This document shows, piece after piece, positions 8,801-15,960 of a DNA stretch of 64,000 nucleotides; positions within the stretch are counted from its first letter, which is position 1; every line of letters begins with the position of its first letter. A program made the translations under genes and the position numbers. This DNA comes from Kocuria rosea subsp. polaris (GTDB taxonomy: Bacteria; Actinomycetota; Actinomycetes; Actinomycetales; Micrococcaceae), in NCBI GenBank assembly GCA_023896275.1, contig MLDA01000020.1, positions 1 through 64,000 on the forward strand, in the 5' to 3' direction. The notes below the pieces were generated by a model. It made no database searches and had not been told where the DNA came from. It saw only the letters and a list, made by a program, of their open reading frames with translations.

Positions 8801-9433
8801 GTGCTCTTCGACCAGCGCGAGGAAGCGCGCCCGCCGCTCGCGGAAAACGGACATCAGCGGCCCGAGCGGGTGCACCGAGTGTTCGCCGTCGCCGAGTACC
8901 AGTACGGCCTCGTCCGCCGGGGTGAGGCCCGCGGCGACGAGCTGGTCCCCGTACGCGGCGATCTGCAGGAGGGCGGTCGTCTTGGCGTGGCGCGCCAGCT
9001 TGGTGTCCCACACCGCGTAGCGGCCGTCGTCGTTCTTGACTAGGAAGTCGGCGTAGCCGACGAAGGATCCGTCCCAGAAGGTGCCCTGGAAGACGACGTC
9101 GGCGCCGGACTCCAGCGCGTCCAGAGTCTCCCGCCGCCGCGCATCGAGCACAGCGGGGGAGGCGTCCCCGGGGCTGGGCAGCTCGAGGACGCCACCCGTG
9201 CCACCCGGCTCCCAGCGTCCGTACTCGTCGACGAGAGAGGCGAGCACGCGGTGTTCGTGTTCGTCGCCGAGCGTTGCGGCGCGCTCGAGCATTTCGTCGC
9301 GTTCGACGGCGGGAGCGGGACGCCGGCCCAGCTTGTCGTCGAGCGTGACGAGGCTCTGGAATTCGCACGCGCTGGCCGTGACCAGGTCGCTGGCCGAATA
9401 GACAAGCCGTCCCGTGGCGGACGAGAAGAACAT
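5873..9433 (-). CDS. TM0106-type RecB-like nuclease fused to a superfamily 1 helicase
   Basis: A 1186-residue protein with a RecB/Cas4-like nuclease at the N terminus and an SF1 helicase at the C terminus. In the nuclease, GYADFL and VWDTKLAR (about residues 125-150) supply metal-binding Asp and Lys, LQIAAYGDQL is the Q-Y motif, and C23 plus the cluster ACGRCDYC (about 228-235) could hold a 4Fe-4S cluster. A middle RNase H-like block contains FFDFEGDPMF. The helicase shows GPPGTGKT (about 806), DEAGQ (about 911), VDKFQGQEAPVVIVS and NRLNVAVSR. The family is usually annotated as a putative nuclease for DNA repair; the substrate is unproved. The aldo/keto reductase start overlaps its stop. Confidence 0.88.
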   Translation of the reverse strand: MFFSSATGRLVYSASDLVTASACEFQSLVTLDDKLGRRPAPAVERDEMLERAATLGDEHEHRVLASLVDEYGRWEPGGTGGVLELPSPGDASPAVLDARRRETLDALESGADVVFQGTFWDGSFVGYADFLVKNDDGRYAVWDTKLARHAKTTALLQIAAYGDQLVAAGLTPADEAVLVLGDGEHSVHPLGPLMSVFRERRARFLALVEEHLRRNQPVEWDQPGVSACGRCDYCRLEAEARDDLLLVARMSQPMRKKLRAAGVATVADLAQLGDHAFGADQLPGPVKRLREQARMQSGADQGDGHAPGDANLRYRLVEQHTIGRLPAPDAGDLFFDFEGDPMFQDGADGSWGLEYLFGVVEDDGVAPVFRPFWAHSRAEERRAFLDFVAYVEERRRRFPGLRIYHYAAYEKTALRNLAARHGACEDTIDEWLRTGLLVDLLETVHGSLRISADSYSIKRLEPFYMGDEHRVGDVTNAGASVVAYAHYTAARDAGDRHGAAEVLESIRAYNEYDCVSTLRLRDWLLTLADRAPAVADTPPEPEADPMDSDAEPTAEEARLADYLAQLPRDAALDPQQQAVAMVAAATGFHRRERKQYWWGHFDRLETDPMTWQDTRDVVVVSSARVIEDWEKPRRKRTFARQLSLRGTAAEGSDLRPGSTWFAMYAAPAPPELANPAHAYDAGARGGAFGLRVDEVLRHADGSVTLTCTEKTKSGGEPHDALPMALTPDQPIRTASIEEALAEVARDVGTSLPALPRTAALDVLTRTPPRLAGDAPLPEAASTTLGHDYISAVTEAVLRLQNSYLAVQGPPGTGKTYLGSHVIAALVEQGWKIGVVSQGHVTVDGMLAKAIDAGVDPGRVAKKPKDPAAPVPWEHTDPKRITALLAEPGGCLIGGTAWTMTGSTVPRGGLDLLVIDEAGQFSLANTLAVGQAAKNLLLLGDPQQLPQVTQGTHPVPVDTSALGWLSAGHPTLPPEFGYFLADSWRMHPTLCAAVSRLSYDGQLASAPAASERHLDGAAPGVETVLVEHEANTVSSAEEADVVVDQIRRHLGLTWQDRPDEPARPLAPEDFLVVAAYNAQVAMLRERLAAADLPGVRVGTVDKFQGQEAPVVIVSMACSSAADAPRGMEFLLNRNRLNVAVSRGMWRAVIVRSPELTGFMPTTPDAMVELGAFLQLSPTAAVVLEQNA

Positions 9434-9538
9434 CGGACCCCCGTGTCTTGTGTGGTGGGCACGACTCTACGCGGGGGCACTGGCGAATTGGCGTCGGCAG
9501 CCCCTCCGGGACGCATCGCCAGGGGTCATGCGTCGCCG

Positions 9539-10744
9539 CTACGGCGTGGGCCGGAACGCGTAGTCGGACGCGTAGCGGACGACCTGGTCTTCGTCTCCGC
9601 TGTCCAGGACCTTCGATCCCTTGGTCGCGGCGTCAAGAACGACAGTGTGGACCGTGATGGGGGAGACGGTGTTGTTGGTGGCGATGAAGTTGTTGTCCCC
9701 GGACGCGACCAGGATGATGGTGGGCGTCTGCCCCGGCGGCGTGACTGATCCGGCGCCGACGTCGTAGCTGAAGTGGTTTCCCGTGACGGTGTTGTTGCTA
9801 CCGGCGACGTGTACGAGTCCGAAGAGATCGTCCAGCCCGTTGTTGTACGGCTTCATGGGGTTGAACGGTTCCATTTGGCGCAGGAAGTGATTCGCGCCGA
9901 TCAGGTTCTCGGTGCAGGCGCCCTCGAAGATCACCATGCCGGGGTAGAACGCGTGGAACCGGTTGGACGTGATCGTGGACCGGTCGCAGTTCTTGAAGTG
10001 CACGCTGCTCTTGCCGCGGGGGAAGACGTTGTTTCCGCTGACGAGCAGCCCGTAGTGACCCTCCGCGAAGATCGAGTGACCGACGAAGCCCGCCCCGATG
10101 AGGTTGTCGGTGACCTTGGACGCCTGCCCCGAACCCGTCAACTCCACGCAGGAGCCGCATTCGGCCAGGAAATTCCCGCTCACGCTCAGCGCATCCGTGT
10201 CGCGCACGACGAGCCCGCGCTCGAGATAGACCATGCCCATCCGCTCGACACGGCAGGCATCGTTGGCGGAGTCGAAGAGGATGCCGGTCTTTCCGTTGGT
10301 GTAGTCGTTCTCGTCTCCGCCGAAGGAGACGCCGTCTAGGCAGAAGTTCTCGAAGACCACCGAGCTCAGCCGCGGGTCGCCTGTCCGGTACACCCTGAAG
10401 GCCTCGCTCTTGCCGTCGGTGTTCTCCACGCGAATGCGGCTGGCACCCGGGTTGATTTCGTGCCAGTTGCTGGTGGATCCAGCGTTGTAGCGGATGCTCA
10501 GCGACGTGAATCCGTGGCCCGAGCCGCGGATCGTCAGGTAGCTGATGTCCACCTCGACGCGGGTCTTGAGCGAGTAGTCCCCCGGCGGGATGTAGATGAT
10601 GGCCCCTGGTTTGGAGGCTTGGCTGGTCTGCTGGCTCTTGATGTCGGCGATGATGCTGTTGATGATGAGCCCGATGTCGCTCGCTGCGGTGGCGGAGGGG
10701 TCCTCCGGTGCATTCCACGTGGTGACGTCGTAAACGGTGGTCAT
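9539..10744 (-). CDS. GH91-type beta-helix enzyme (inulin fructotransferase / DFA-forming), leaderless protein
   Basis: A 401-residue right-handed parallel beta-helix protein resembling Arthrobacter and Bacillus inulin fructotransferases, which cleave inulin into difructose anhydrides (DFA III or DFA I). Family-like blocks include YDVTTW at the start, INSIIADIK, IIYIPPGDY, HGFTSLSIRYN, AECGSCVELTG, GNNVFPRG, FYPGM and VLDSGDEDQ near the end. Characterised homologues are secreted, but this ORF has no signal peptide. GAGGAG precedes its ATG and an in-frame stop lies 15 bases upstream. A 63-codon ORF with a Tat leader ends 47 bases before it in another frame. It is paralogous to the protein at 14506-15846. 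DFA-I versus DFA-III specificity cannot be read from sequence. Confidence 0.8.
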   Translation of the reverse strand: MTTVYDVTTWNAPEDPSATAASDIGLIINSIIADIKSQQTSQASKPGAIIYIPPGDYSLKTRVEVDISYLTIRGSGHGFTSLSIRYNAGSTSNWHEINPGASRIRVENTDGKSEAFRVYRTGDPRLSSVVFENFCLDGVSFGGDENDYTNGKTGILFDSANDACRVERMGMVYLERGLVVRDTDALSVSGNFLAECGSCVELTGSGQASKVTDNLIGAGFVGHSIFAEGHYGLLVSGNNVFPRGKSSVHFKNCDRSTITSNRFHAFYPGMVIFEGACTENLIGANHFLRQMEPFNPMKPYNNGLDDLFGLVHVAGSNNTVTGNHFSYDVGAGSVTPPGQTPTIILVASGDNNFIATNNTVSPITVHTVVLDAATKGSKVLDSGDEDQVVRYASDYAFRPTP

Positions 10745-10791
10745 GTCTGGTTCTCCTCAACTTCGTTGGTGATGGTCGAACTCGGATGCTG

Positions 10792-10983
10792 TTACAGGAC
10801 GCCGATCAGGTGGCGGTGCCCGGTTGGTGGGGGAGTGGCGGCGACTGTGACAGCTGCGGCGGAACCGGCAGGAGCGGCGGCGATGCCGGTAGCGGGTAGG
10901 GCCAGGGCCGTTCCGGCCATGACGGCCGACGCTGTCATGGCGCGCAGGACGCTACGGCGGCCGATGCCGGGGAGGGACTTCAT
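10792..10983 (-). CDS. Solitary Tat signal-peptide ORF (63 residues)
   Basis: The product is almost entirely a twin-arginine leader: GIGRRSVLRAM in the n-region, a hydrophobic core (about residues 15-36) and an Ala-rich cleavage zone (GIAAAPAG), then about 24 residues and a stop. It reads like the export signal of a secreted fructan enzyme, but the next gene (GH91-type) starts separately in another frame. A near-binding site (AGGAGAACTC) precedes the ATG. Either this is a broken fusion with at least two changes (a stop and a frame change), or a genuine small secreted peptide made from the same operon. Expression is inferred from the binding site and promoter region only. Confidence 0.55.
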   Translation of the reverse strand: MKSLPGIGRRSVLRAMTASAVMAGTALALPATGIAAAPAGSAAAVTVAATPPPTGHRHLIGVL

Positions 10984-11048
10984 GAGTTCTCCTGTGGGTT
11001 GCGGGCCCAGGGGATGTGGGCGTTTCGGGGTGAAGGCCTGCCAAACTA

Positions 11049-11064
11049 TGCCAAAACGGTTTAT
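11049..11064. promoter_or_regulatory. LacI-type operator half-matching palindrome
   Basis: CCAAAACGGTTTAT, centred on CG at 11057-11058, has the AAAACG/CGTTTT layout of LacI-family operators. It lies just downstream of a possible minus-strand promoter (TTGACG at 11109-11104, 17 bases, CTAAAG at 11086-11081) serving the Tat peptide and GH91 genes. Confidence 0.45.
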
Positions 11065-11136
11065 CAGGCGATGGCGTCGACTTTAGGGCGGTCAAGATCT
11101 GCGCGTCAAGGGCCTGGAAGTTTAAAAATGTGAGCC

Positions 11137-11165
11137 TTGACACACCCGATTGGTGTCCCTAGGGT
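11137..11165 (+). promoter_or_regulatory. Promoter of the fructan ABC transporter operon
   Basis: A perfect TTGACA -35 (11137-11142), a 17-base spacer and TAGGGT -10 (11160-11165). Transcription would begin within the large palindrome immediately downstream, which gives the LacI-type regulator an obvious point of control. Confidence 0.65.
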
Positions 11166-11168
11166 AAG

Positions 11169-11199
11169 TGCCAAGTCGTTTTGGTAAAACGTCTTGGCA
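11169..11199. promoter_or_regulatory. 31-bp double LacI-type operator
   Basis: Two 14-base arms (11169-11182 and 11186-11199) are inverted repeats with one mismatch around GGT. Each arm side also holds a CG-centred subsite (CCAAGTCGTTTTGG and its partner around 11190). The position covers the predicted start of transcription. Binding by the LacI protein at 15961-17019 is inferred. Confidence 0.6.
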
Positions 11200-11246
11200 A
11201 CACTCAAACCTTCCTGTTCTTCCGAACCGAGAGAAAGTCACCCGCG

Positions 11247-12524
11247 ATGCTCACTCGAAAGTCCACCTTCAGGCTCGCCTCCCTCGGCGGCCTCTGCACG
11301 GCCGCAGCACTGGCGGCCACCGCATGCGGTGCCGGCGGGCCGGCCGCGTCCGGCACCGCTGAAAGCTCCGTCACCGTCCTCGTGGAGGCAGGCGGGCATG
11401 CGGAGCTCGCCGGCGTCGCCGAGGTCTGTGAGGAGAGTGCCGGGCTCGACGTCACCTTCGTCGAGTTGCCCTACGACGGCCTGTTCAATAGGTTGTCCAG
11501 CGAATTCTCCTCGGGAACGGTCTCCTTCGACGTCGCCGCCCTCGACTCCGTGTGGCTCCCGAGCTTCAAGGACGCGCTCGAACCCATCGACGAACTCTTC
11601 ACCGACGAGGTCAAGCAGGACATCTTCCCGGCGCTCGTCGAGGAAGCCAACGTCGATGGCCACTTCATCGGCATGCCCGCCTGGACCAACGCCGAAATCA
11701 TCCTGTACCGCACCGACCTCTTCGAGGACGCCGAGAACATGGGTGACTTCGAAGCCGAGTACGGCTACGAACTGGCTGCGCCCACGACGTGGCAGCAGTA
11801 CCAGGACATCTCCGAGTTCTTCACGCGGGACGGCATGTACGGCACCGACGTCAAGGGTGCCGTCGAAACCGAATGGCTCGCCCACGTCCTGCAGGCTGGA
11901 TCCCCGATGGTTCTGGACGAGAACAACAACGTGATCATCGACAACGACGCCCACAAAGAGGCCCTTGACTTCTACGTCAGCCTGACGGAGTCGGCGCCTC
12001 CCGGGGCCGCGCAGGTGGATTGGGCGTCCGCGCAGAACCTGTTCAACCAGGGCAAAACCGCCATGACGCGTTTCTGGGCCCACGCCTATCGCCAGATTCC
12101 TGACGACGCGAGCGTCGCGGGCAAGGTCGGCACCGCTGCGATGATCGGCGGCTCGGCCGGAGTGGCCGGTGTCCCCGGGCCGTGGTACCTCTCCGTCCCG
12201 CAGGCGACGGAGAACACGGAGAGCGCCAAGAAATTCATCGAGTGCGCCTATGAGAACAACAGCCTCGGCATCGAGTCCAGCCTGGGCCTCGCCTCGCGGA
12301 TCTCGGCGTTTGAGCAGTACCAGGACGAGGAAGGCTACGAGAGCTTCACGCCGCTCATCGCGACTCTCAACGCAGAAGCCACTGCGACCCGGCCCGCTAC
12401 CGAGAAATGGCAGCAGATCGTGGACACCGTCCTGATTCCGCTCCTGCAGAAGGCCGTCGCCGGCGGCGATACGGAGACCCTGCTGGCCGACGCGAAGAAG
12501 CAGATCGAGGACCTCCTCAAGTAA
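11247..12524 (+). CDS. ABC transporter sugar-binding lipoprotein
   Basis: A 425-residue family 1 extracellular solute-binding protein. The ATG at 11247 is chosen because it begins a lipoprotein signal peptide (basic LTRKSTFR, hydrophobic core, ATAC with the lipidated Cys); the frame stays open upstream but without signal character. The mature part has the expected hinge-type blocks (FDVAALDSVWLPSFKD, MPAWTNAEIILYRTDLFE, GKTAMTRFWAHAY). It probably captures difructose anhydride or fructo-oligosaccharides, given its operon with two permeases, a GH91-type enzyme and GH32. A GC-rich hairpin after the gene may keep its mRNA more abundant than the permease part. Confidence 0.88.
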   Translation: MLTRKSTFRLASLGGLCTAAALAATACGAGGPAASGTAESSVTVLVEAGGHAELAGVAEVCEESAGLDVTFVELPYDGLFNRLSSEFSSGTVSFDVAALDSVWLPSFKDALEPIDELFTDEVKQDIFPALVEEANVDGHFIGMPAWTNAEIILYRTDLFEDAENMGDFEAEYGYELAAPTTWQQYQDISEFFTRDGMYGTDVKGAVETEWLAHVLQAGSPMVLDENNNVIIDNDAHKEALDFYVSLTESAPPGAAQVDWASAQNLFNQGKTAMTRFWAHAYRQIPDDASVAGKVGTAAMIGGSAGVAGVPGPWYLSVPQATENTESAKKFIECAYENNSLGIESSLGLASRISAFEQYQDEEGYESFTPLIATLNAEATATRPATEKWQQIVDTVLIPLLQKAVAGGDTETLLADAKKQIEDLLK

Positions 12525-12529
12525 GACGC

Positions 12530-12564
12530 CGCGGCCGGCTCCGTTTGACGCGGTGCCGGCCGCG
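12530..12564 (+). terminator. Intercistronic hairpin after the binding-protein gene
   Basis: A perfect 10-bp stem (CGCGGCCGGC with GCCGGCCGCG) around a 15-base loop, with no T-run. Such hairpins between binding-protein and permease genes commonly stabilise the upstream message or attenuate read-through. Confidence 0.5.
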
Positions 12565-12589
12565 ATCCCGACCAGCGGAAGAGAATCCC

Positions 12590-13477
12590 GTGCGCACCAC
12601 CGATCGCCGCTTTGCCCTCTACCTGATGGCGCCCGCAGCGCTGTTCCTCGCAGTATTCGTCGCCTACCCCTTGTTCAGCCTCGTCGCTGACAGCTTCTTC
12701 AAGATTTCGCCCATCATGGGCGGCCCCCGCGAGTTCGTGGGCCTCGACAACTACATCCGAGCCTTCAGCTCGGCCGCATTCATCGGCGCTGGTTGGCGGA
12801 CGATGGCGTACACGCTCCTGGTCGTCACCTTCGAATTCGCGCTGGGGCTCGGTATGGCCCTGCTGTTCACGATGCTGGGACGCAACTCGCAGGTCCTGCG
12901 AACGGTGTTCCTGTACCCGCTCATGATCGCCCCGATCGTCGCCGGCTTGCTGTGGAAGTTCTTGATGATCGACAACTTCGGACTGCTCGGCGCCCTCCTG
13001 CACCGAGCCGGGATCCTCCGGGACCCGAACCAGATCGGCTGGCTCTCCAACCCCGACATCGTGCTCTTCTCGGTCGCCGTTCCCGATATCTGGCTCACGA
13101 CGTCCTTCATGTGCCTCGTGTTGTTCGCGGGCCTCCAGAACATTCCCGGGGAGCTCATCGAGGCGGCCCGCCTGGACGGCGCCCGTGCCCCGGCCATGCT
13201 GTTCCGGATCATCCTGCCCCTGCTGCGGCCGGTCATCGCGGTCGCCTTGGTCGTCCGCGGAGTCGACGCGGCACGCGCCTTCGATTCCATCCTGATCCAG
13301 ACCAACGGCGGCCCCCAGTCCGCCTCCGAGACCATGAGCCTGCTGATTTACAACACCATGATCCGTTTCGGTGAACCCGGTCTGGCCAGTGCCATGGGAA
13401 CGATCTATCTCATTGCCATGCTCGGCATCGCATTCTTCGCAGTCGCCACCATCTGGCGGCCAGGAAAGGACTCCTGA
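12590..13477 (+). CDS. Sugar ABC transporter permease (UgpA/MalF-like)
   Basis: A 295-residue inner-membrane permease with six predicted spans, starting FALYLMAPAALFLAVFVAYPLF. The EAA loop that contacts the ATPase is IEAARLDGARAPAMLFRIILP (about residues 187-207). The start is a GTG at 12590 preceded by GGAAGAG; longer open frame upstream is basic and non-homologous. Its stop overlaps the next ATG (TGATG), giving translational coupling to the partner permease. No ATP-binding gene lies nearby, so a shared MsmK/UgpC-type ATPase elsewhere in the genome is inferred. Confidence 0.9.
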   Translation: MRTTDRRFALYLMAPAALFLAVFVAYPLFSLVADSFFKISPIMGGPREFVGLDNYIRAFSSAAFIGAGWRTMAYTLLVVTFEFALGLGMALLFTMLGRNSQVLRTVFLYPLMIAPIVAGLLWKFLMIDNFGLLGALLHRAGILRDPNQIGWLSNPDIVLFSVAVPDIWLTTSFMCLVLFAGLQNIPGELIEAARLDGARAPAMLFRIILPLLRPVIAVALVVRGVDAARAFDSILIQTNGGPQSASETMSLLIYNTMIRFGEPGLASAMGTIYLIAMLGIAFFAVATIWRPGKDS

Positions 13478-14478
13478 TGAGCACCACACGCACCCGCAAG
13501 GACACGGGCCGGGCGGACATGAATCAGGGTGGCGACCCTTCGCAGGCCGCCGAGGCCGTCGTGGCGGGACCGCTGGCCCCGTCGTCGTCGATCGCCGTTG
13601 CGGCTGGTGCGGGACGCCCGCGACGGCGCCGCTATCACGCCGAAGGCCTTGAGGCCGGCAAACGCAGCACGCGCACGCTCCTGTGGATCCTGCTGGCCGT
13701 CGCGATGGTGCTGTACGGGTTCCCGTTCCTGTACCTGCTCTTCACGTCGTTCAAGTCGCCGCTGGACACGATTGCCGTTCCTCCGACCATCCTGCCGGAG
13801 GTGTGGACGCTCGAAAACTACGTCAACGCCCTCGGCCGGGAAGGCGTCCTGGCCTCCATCATCAACAGCACCCAGACGGCCGTGATCAGTACATTCATGT
13901 CGCTGGTGCTCGCGGTCCCCGCCGCCTATGGGATCACGCGGTACAAGACGCCTAGCGGCCGAGTGTTCATCATGGCCGCGCTCGTGACCCGCATGGTTCC
14001 GCCGGTTGCGATTGGCATTCCTCTGGCCTCCATGATGTCGTCCGTCGGCCTCGCCGATACCCCTATCGCATTGGCGATCGCCCACACCACCATTTCTCTG
14101 CCGCTCTCCATCTGGCTCATGGCGAGCTTCTTCGAAGCCGTTCCGCGGGAGCTGGAGGAGGCCGCGACCGTGGACGGGTGCAGCCGACTCGGTGCCCTGT
14201 GGCGGGTGGTGATCCCGGTCGTGTCCGGGGGTATCGCGGTCACGGCGATCTTTGCTTTCCTCGCGTCGTGGAACGAGTTCCTCTTCGCCCTCCTGATGAC
14301 GGCGATCCGATCGCAGACGACCCCCGTGGTCATCGCCAATTTCCAGACCCAGTTCGGGCTCGACTGGGGCTCGATGACGGCGTTGGCAGCCGTCTACTCG
14401 ATCCCGGTCATCATTCTCACTCTTCTTCTGCAGCGCAAGATCGTCGCGGGCATGACGCTCGGCGCCGTCAAGGGCTAA
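13477..14478 (+). CDS. Sugar ABC transporter permease (UgpE/MalG-like)
   Basis: A 333-residue partner permease with six predicted spans and an unusually long polar N-terminal tail of about 65 residues (STTRTRKDTGRADMNQGGD) before the first span. The EAA loop is ELEEAATVDGCSRLGALWRVV (about residues 226-246) and the C terminus ends AGMTLGAVKG, typical of MalG-type subunits. It overlaps the first permease by one base. Together they should form the membrane channel for the fructan-derived substrate bound by the upstream lipoprotein. Confidence 0.9.
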   Translation: MSTTRTRKDTGRADMNQGGDPSQAAEAVVAGPLAPSSSIAVAAGAGRPRRRRYHAEGLEAGKRSTRTLLWILLAVAMVLYGFPFLYLLFTSFKSPLDTIAVPPTILPEVWTLENYVNALGREGVLASIINSTQTAVISTFMSLVLAVPAAYGITRYKTPSGRVFIMAALVTRMVPPVAIGIPLASMMSSVGLADTPIALAIAHTTISLPLSIWLMASFFEAVPRELEEAATVDGCSRLGALWRVVIPVVSGGIAVTAIFAFLASWNEFLFALLMTAIRSQTTPVVIANFQTQFGLDWGSMTALAAVYSIPVIILTLLLQRKIVAGMTLGAVKG

Positions 14479-14505
14479 AGATTCACGGCACTCAGGGAGA
14501 CATTC

Positions 14506-15846
14506 ATGGCAAGCAGCAACTGCTACGACGTGACCACGTGGCCGGTCGGCGACCCGGCCCGTGATGTGGGCGAGGTCATTAACAGCATCATCGCCGATAT
14601 CAAGGATCGGCAGTCGGCCAGCGACGTGGACGACGGCGGCAAGCCGGGTGCGGTGATCTATATCCCGCCGGGCGACTACCGTCTGCGAACCCAGGTGGTG
14701 ATCGACGTCAGTTTCCTCCGGATCGAGGGCTCGGGGCATGGCTTCACGTCGTCGAGCATTCGGTTCAACGTTCCGGAAGAGGAATGGCCCGGCCTGCACG
14801 AGTTGTGGCCCGGAGGCAGTCGCGTTCTCGTCGACATCCCCGTCCGGGCCGGCGAGGCGGAATCCGCCGGAGCGGCGTTCTACATCCAGCGCAGCGGTGA
14901 CCCGCGGATCAGCTCGGTCGAGTTCTCCGGCTTCTGCATCGACGGGTTGCACTTCGAGGCGGATGGTTCGGCGCGCCACCCCGAGAACACTTACGTCAAC
15001 GGCAAGACCGGCATCTACGTCGCGAGCGCGAATGACTCGTTCCGCGTCACCGGCATGGGTTTCGTGTACCTCGAAAATGCCCTGACCATCTACAACGCGG
15101 ACGCTCTCTCCGTGCACGACAACTTCGTCGCCGAGTGTGGAAGTTGCATCGAGCTGCGGGGGTGGGGGCAAGCATCGAAGATCACAGACAACCTGATCGG
15201 CGCGGGCTTCAAGGGTCATTCGATCTATGCGGAGCATCACGGCGGATTGCTGATCACCGCGAACAACGTCTTCCCCCGGGGCGCGAGCAGTATCCACCTC
15301 GAGGGCGTGACGCGATCGAGCGTCACCAACAACCGGCTTCATTCCTTCTATCCGGGGATGCTGATGCTCGCCGCGGACAGTTCGGAAAATCTTGTCGCCA
15401 CGAACCACTTCCTGCGCGACCGGGAGCCATGGACGCCCTTCGCCGACATCGACAACGGATTGACCGACCTCCATGGGCTCCTCAGCTTGAGCGGCAACAA
15501 CAACACCGTCGTCGCCAATCACTTCTCGCAGCTCATCGACGCCCAGGACATCCGGCCAGCCGGCGCGGTGCCCGTCGTCATCCGCGTGGTGGAGGGGGAA
15601 GGGAATTTCATCTCGAACAACCACGCTGTGGCGACGGACGTGCGTTCCCAGCCGAGCGACTCCTGCTTCGAGGCCCAGGTCGGTTCCCTCTTGTCGGCGG
15701 GGGCCACCGATGCGCTCGTCGTGTCCTCCGTCGTCGTCGACGCCGGGTCGGCTCGAAACACCATCCTGGACTCTGGAACCGAAGATCAGGTCCTCGCGGA
15801 TCGGGGCGTCAATGCCGTGCGGGCCACCCCTGCGATTGGCCTGTAG
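14506..15846 (+). CDS. GH91-type beta-helix enzyme, intracellular paralogue (possible DFA hydrolase)
   Basis: A 446-residue paralogue of the protein at 9539-10744, sharing YDVTTW, INSIIADIK, VIYIPPGDY, HGFTSSSIRFN, AECGSCIELRG, ANNVFPRG, FYPGM and ILDSGTEDQ. It has no signal peptide and sits in the transporter operon, GGGAGA preceding the ATG. Known GH91 members include secreted inulin fructotransferases and cytoplasmic DFA-III hydrolases; position after an uptake system favours the hydrolase role, opening the imported anhydride to inulobiose for GH32. That assignment is inference. It carries extra residues compared with its paralogue around 76-95 and 358-395. Confidence 0.78.
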   Translation: MASSNCYDVTTWPVGDPARDVGEVINSIIADIKDRQSASDVDDGGKPGAVIYIPPGDYRLRTQVVIDVSFLRIEGSGHGFTSSSIRFNVPEEEWPGLHELWPGGSRVLVDIPVRAGEAESAGAAFYIQRSGDPRISSVEFSGFCIDGLHFEADGSARHPENTYVNGKTGIYVASANDSFRVTGMGFVYLENALTIYNADALSVHDNFVAECGSCIELRGWGQASKITDNLIGAGFKGHSIYAEHHGGLLITANNVFPRGASSIHLEGVTRSSVTNNRLHSFYPGMLMLAADSSENLVATNHFLRDREPWTPFADIDNGLTDLHGLLSLSGNNNTVVANHFSQLIDAQDIRPAGAVPVVIRVVEGEGNFISNNHAVATDVRSQPSDSCFEAQVGSLLSAGATDALVVSSVVVDAGSARNTILDSGTEDQVLADRGVNAVRATPAIGL

Positions 15847-15960
15847 GTGATGTCGATGCGGGGGAAGAACATCGAGGGAGGGCGGTTCGACGTGCCCGAC
15901 GGCCGGGGCGACCGTGCCGAAGGTAGGATGCAACGACACCATGACGACGTGGGAGACCAG

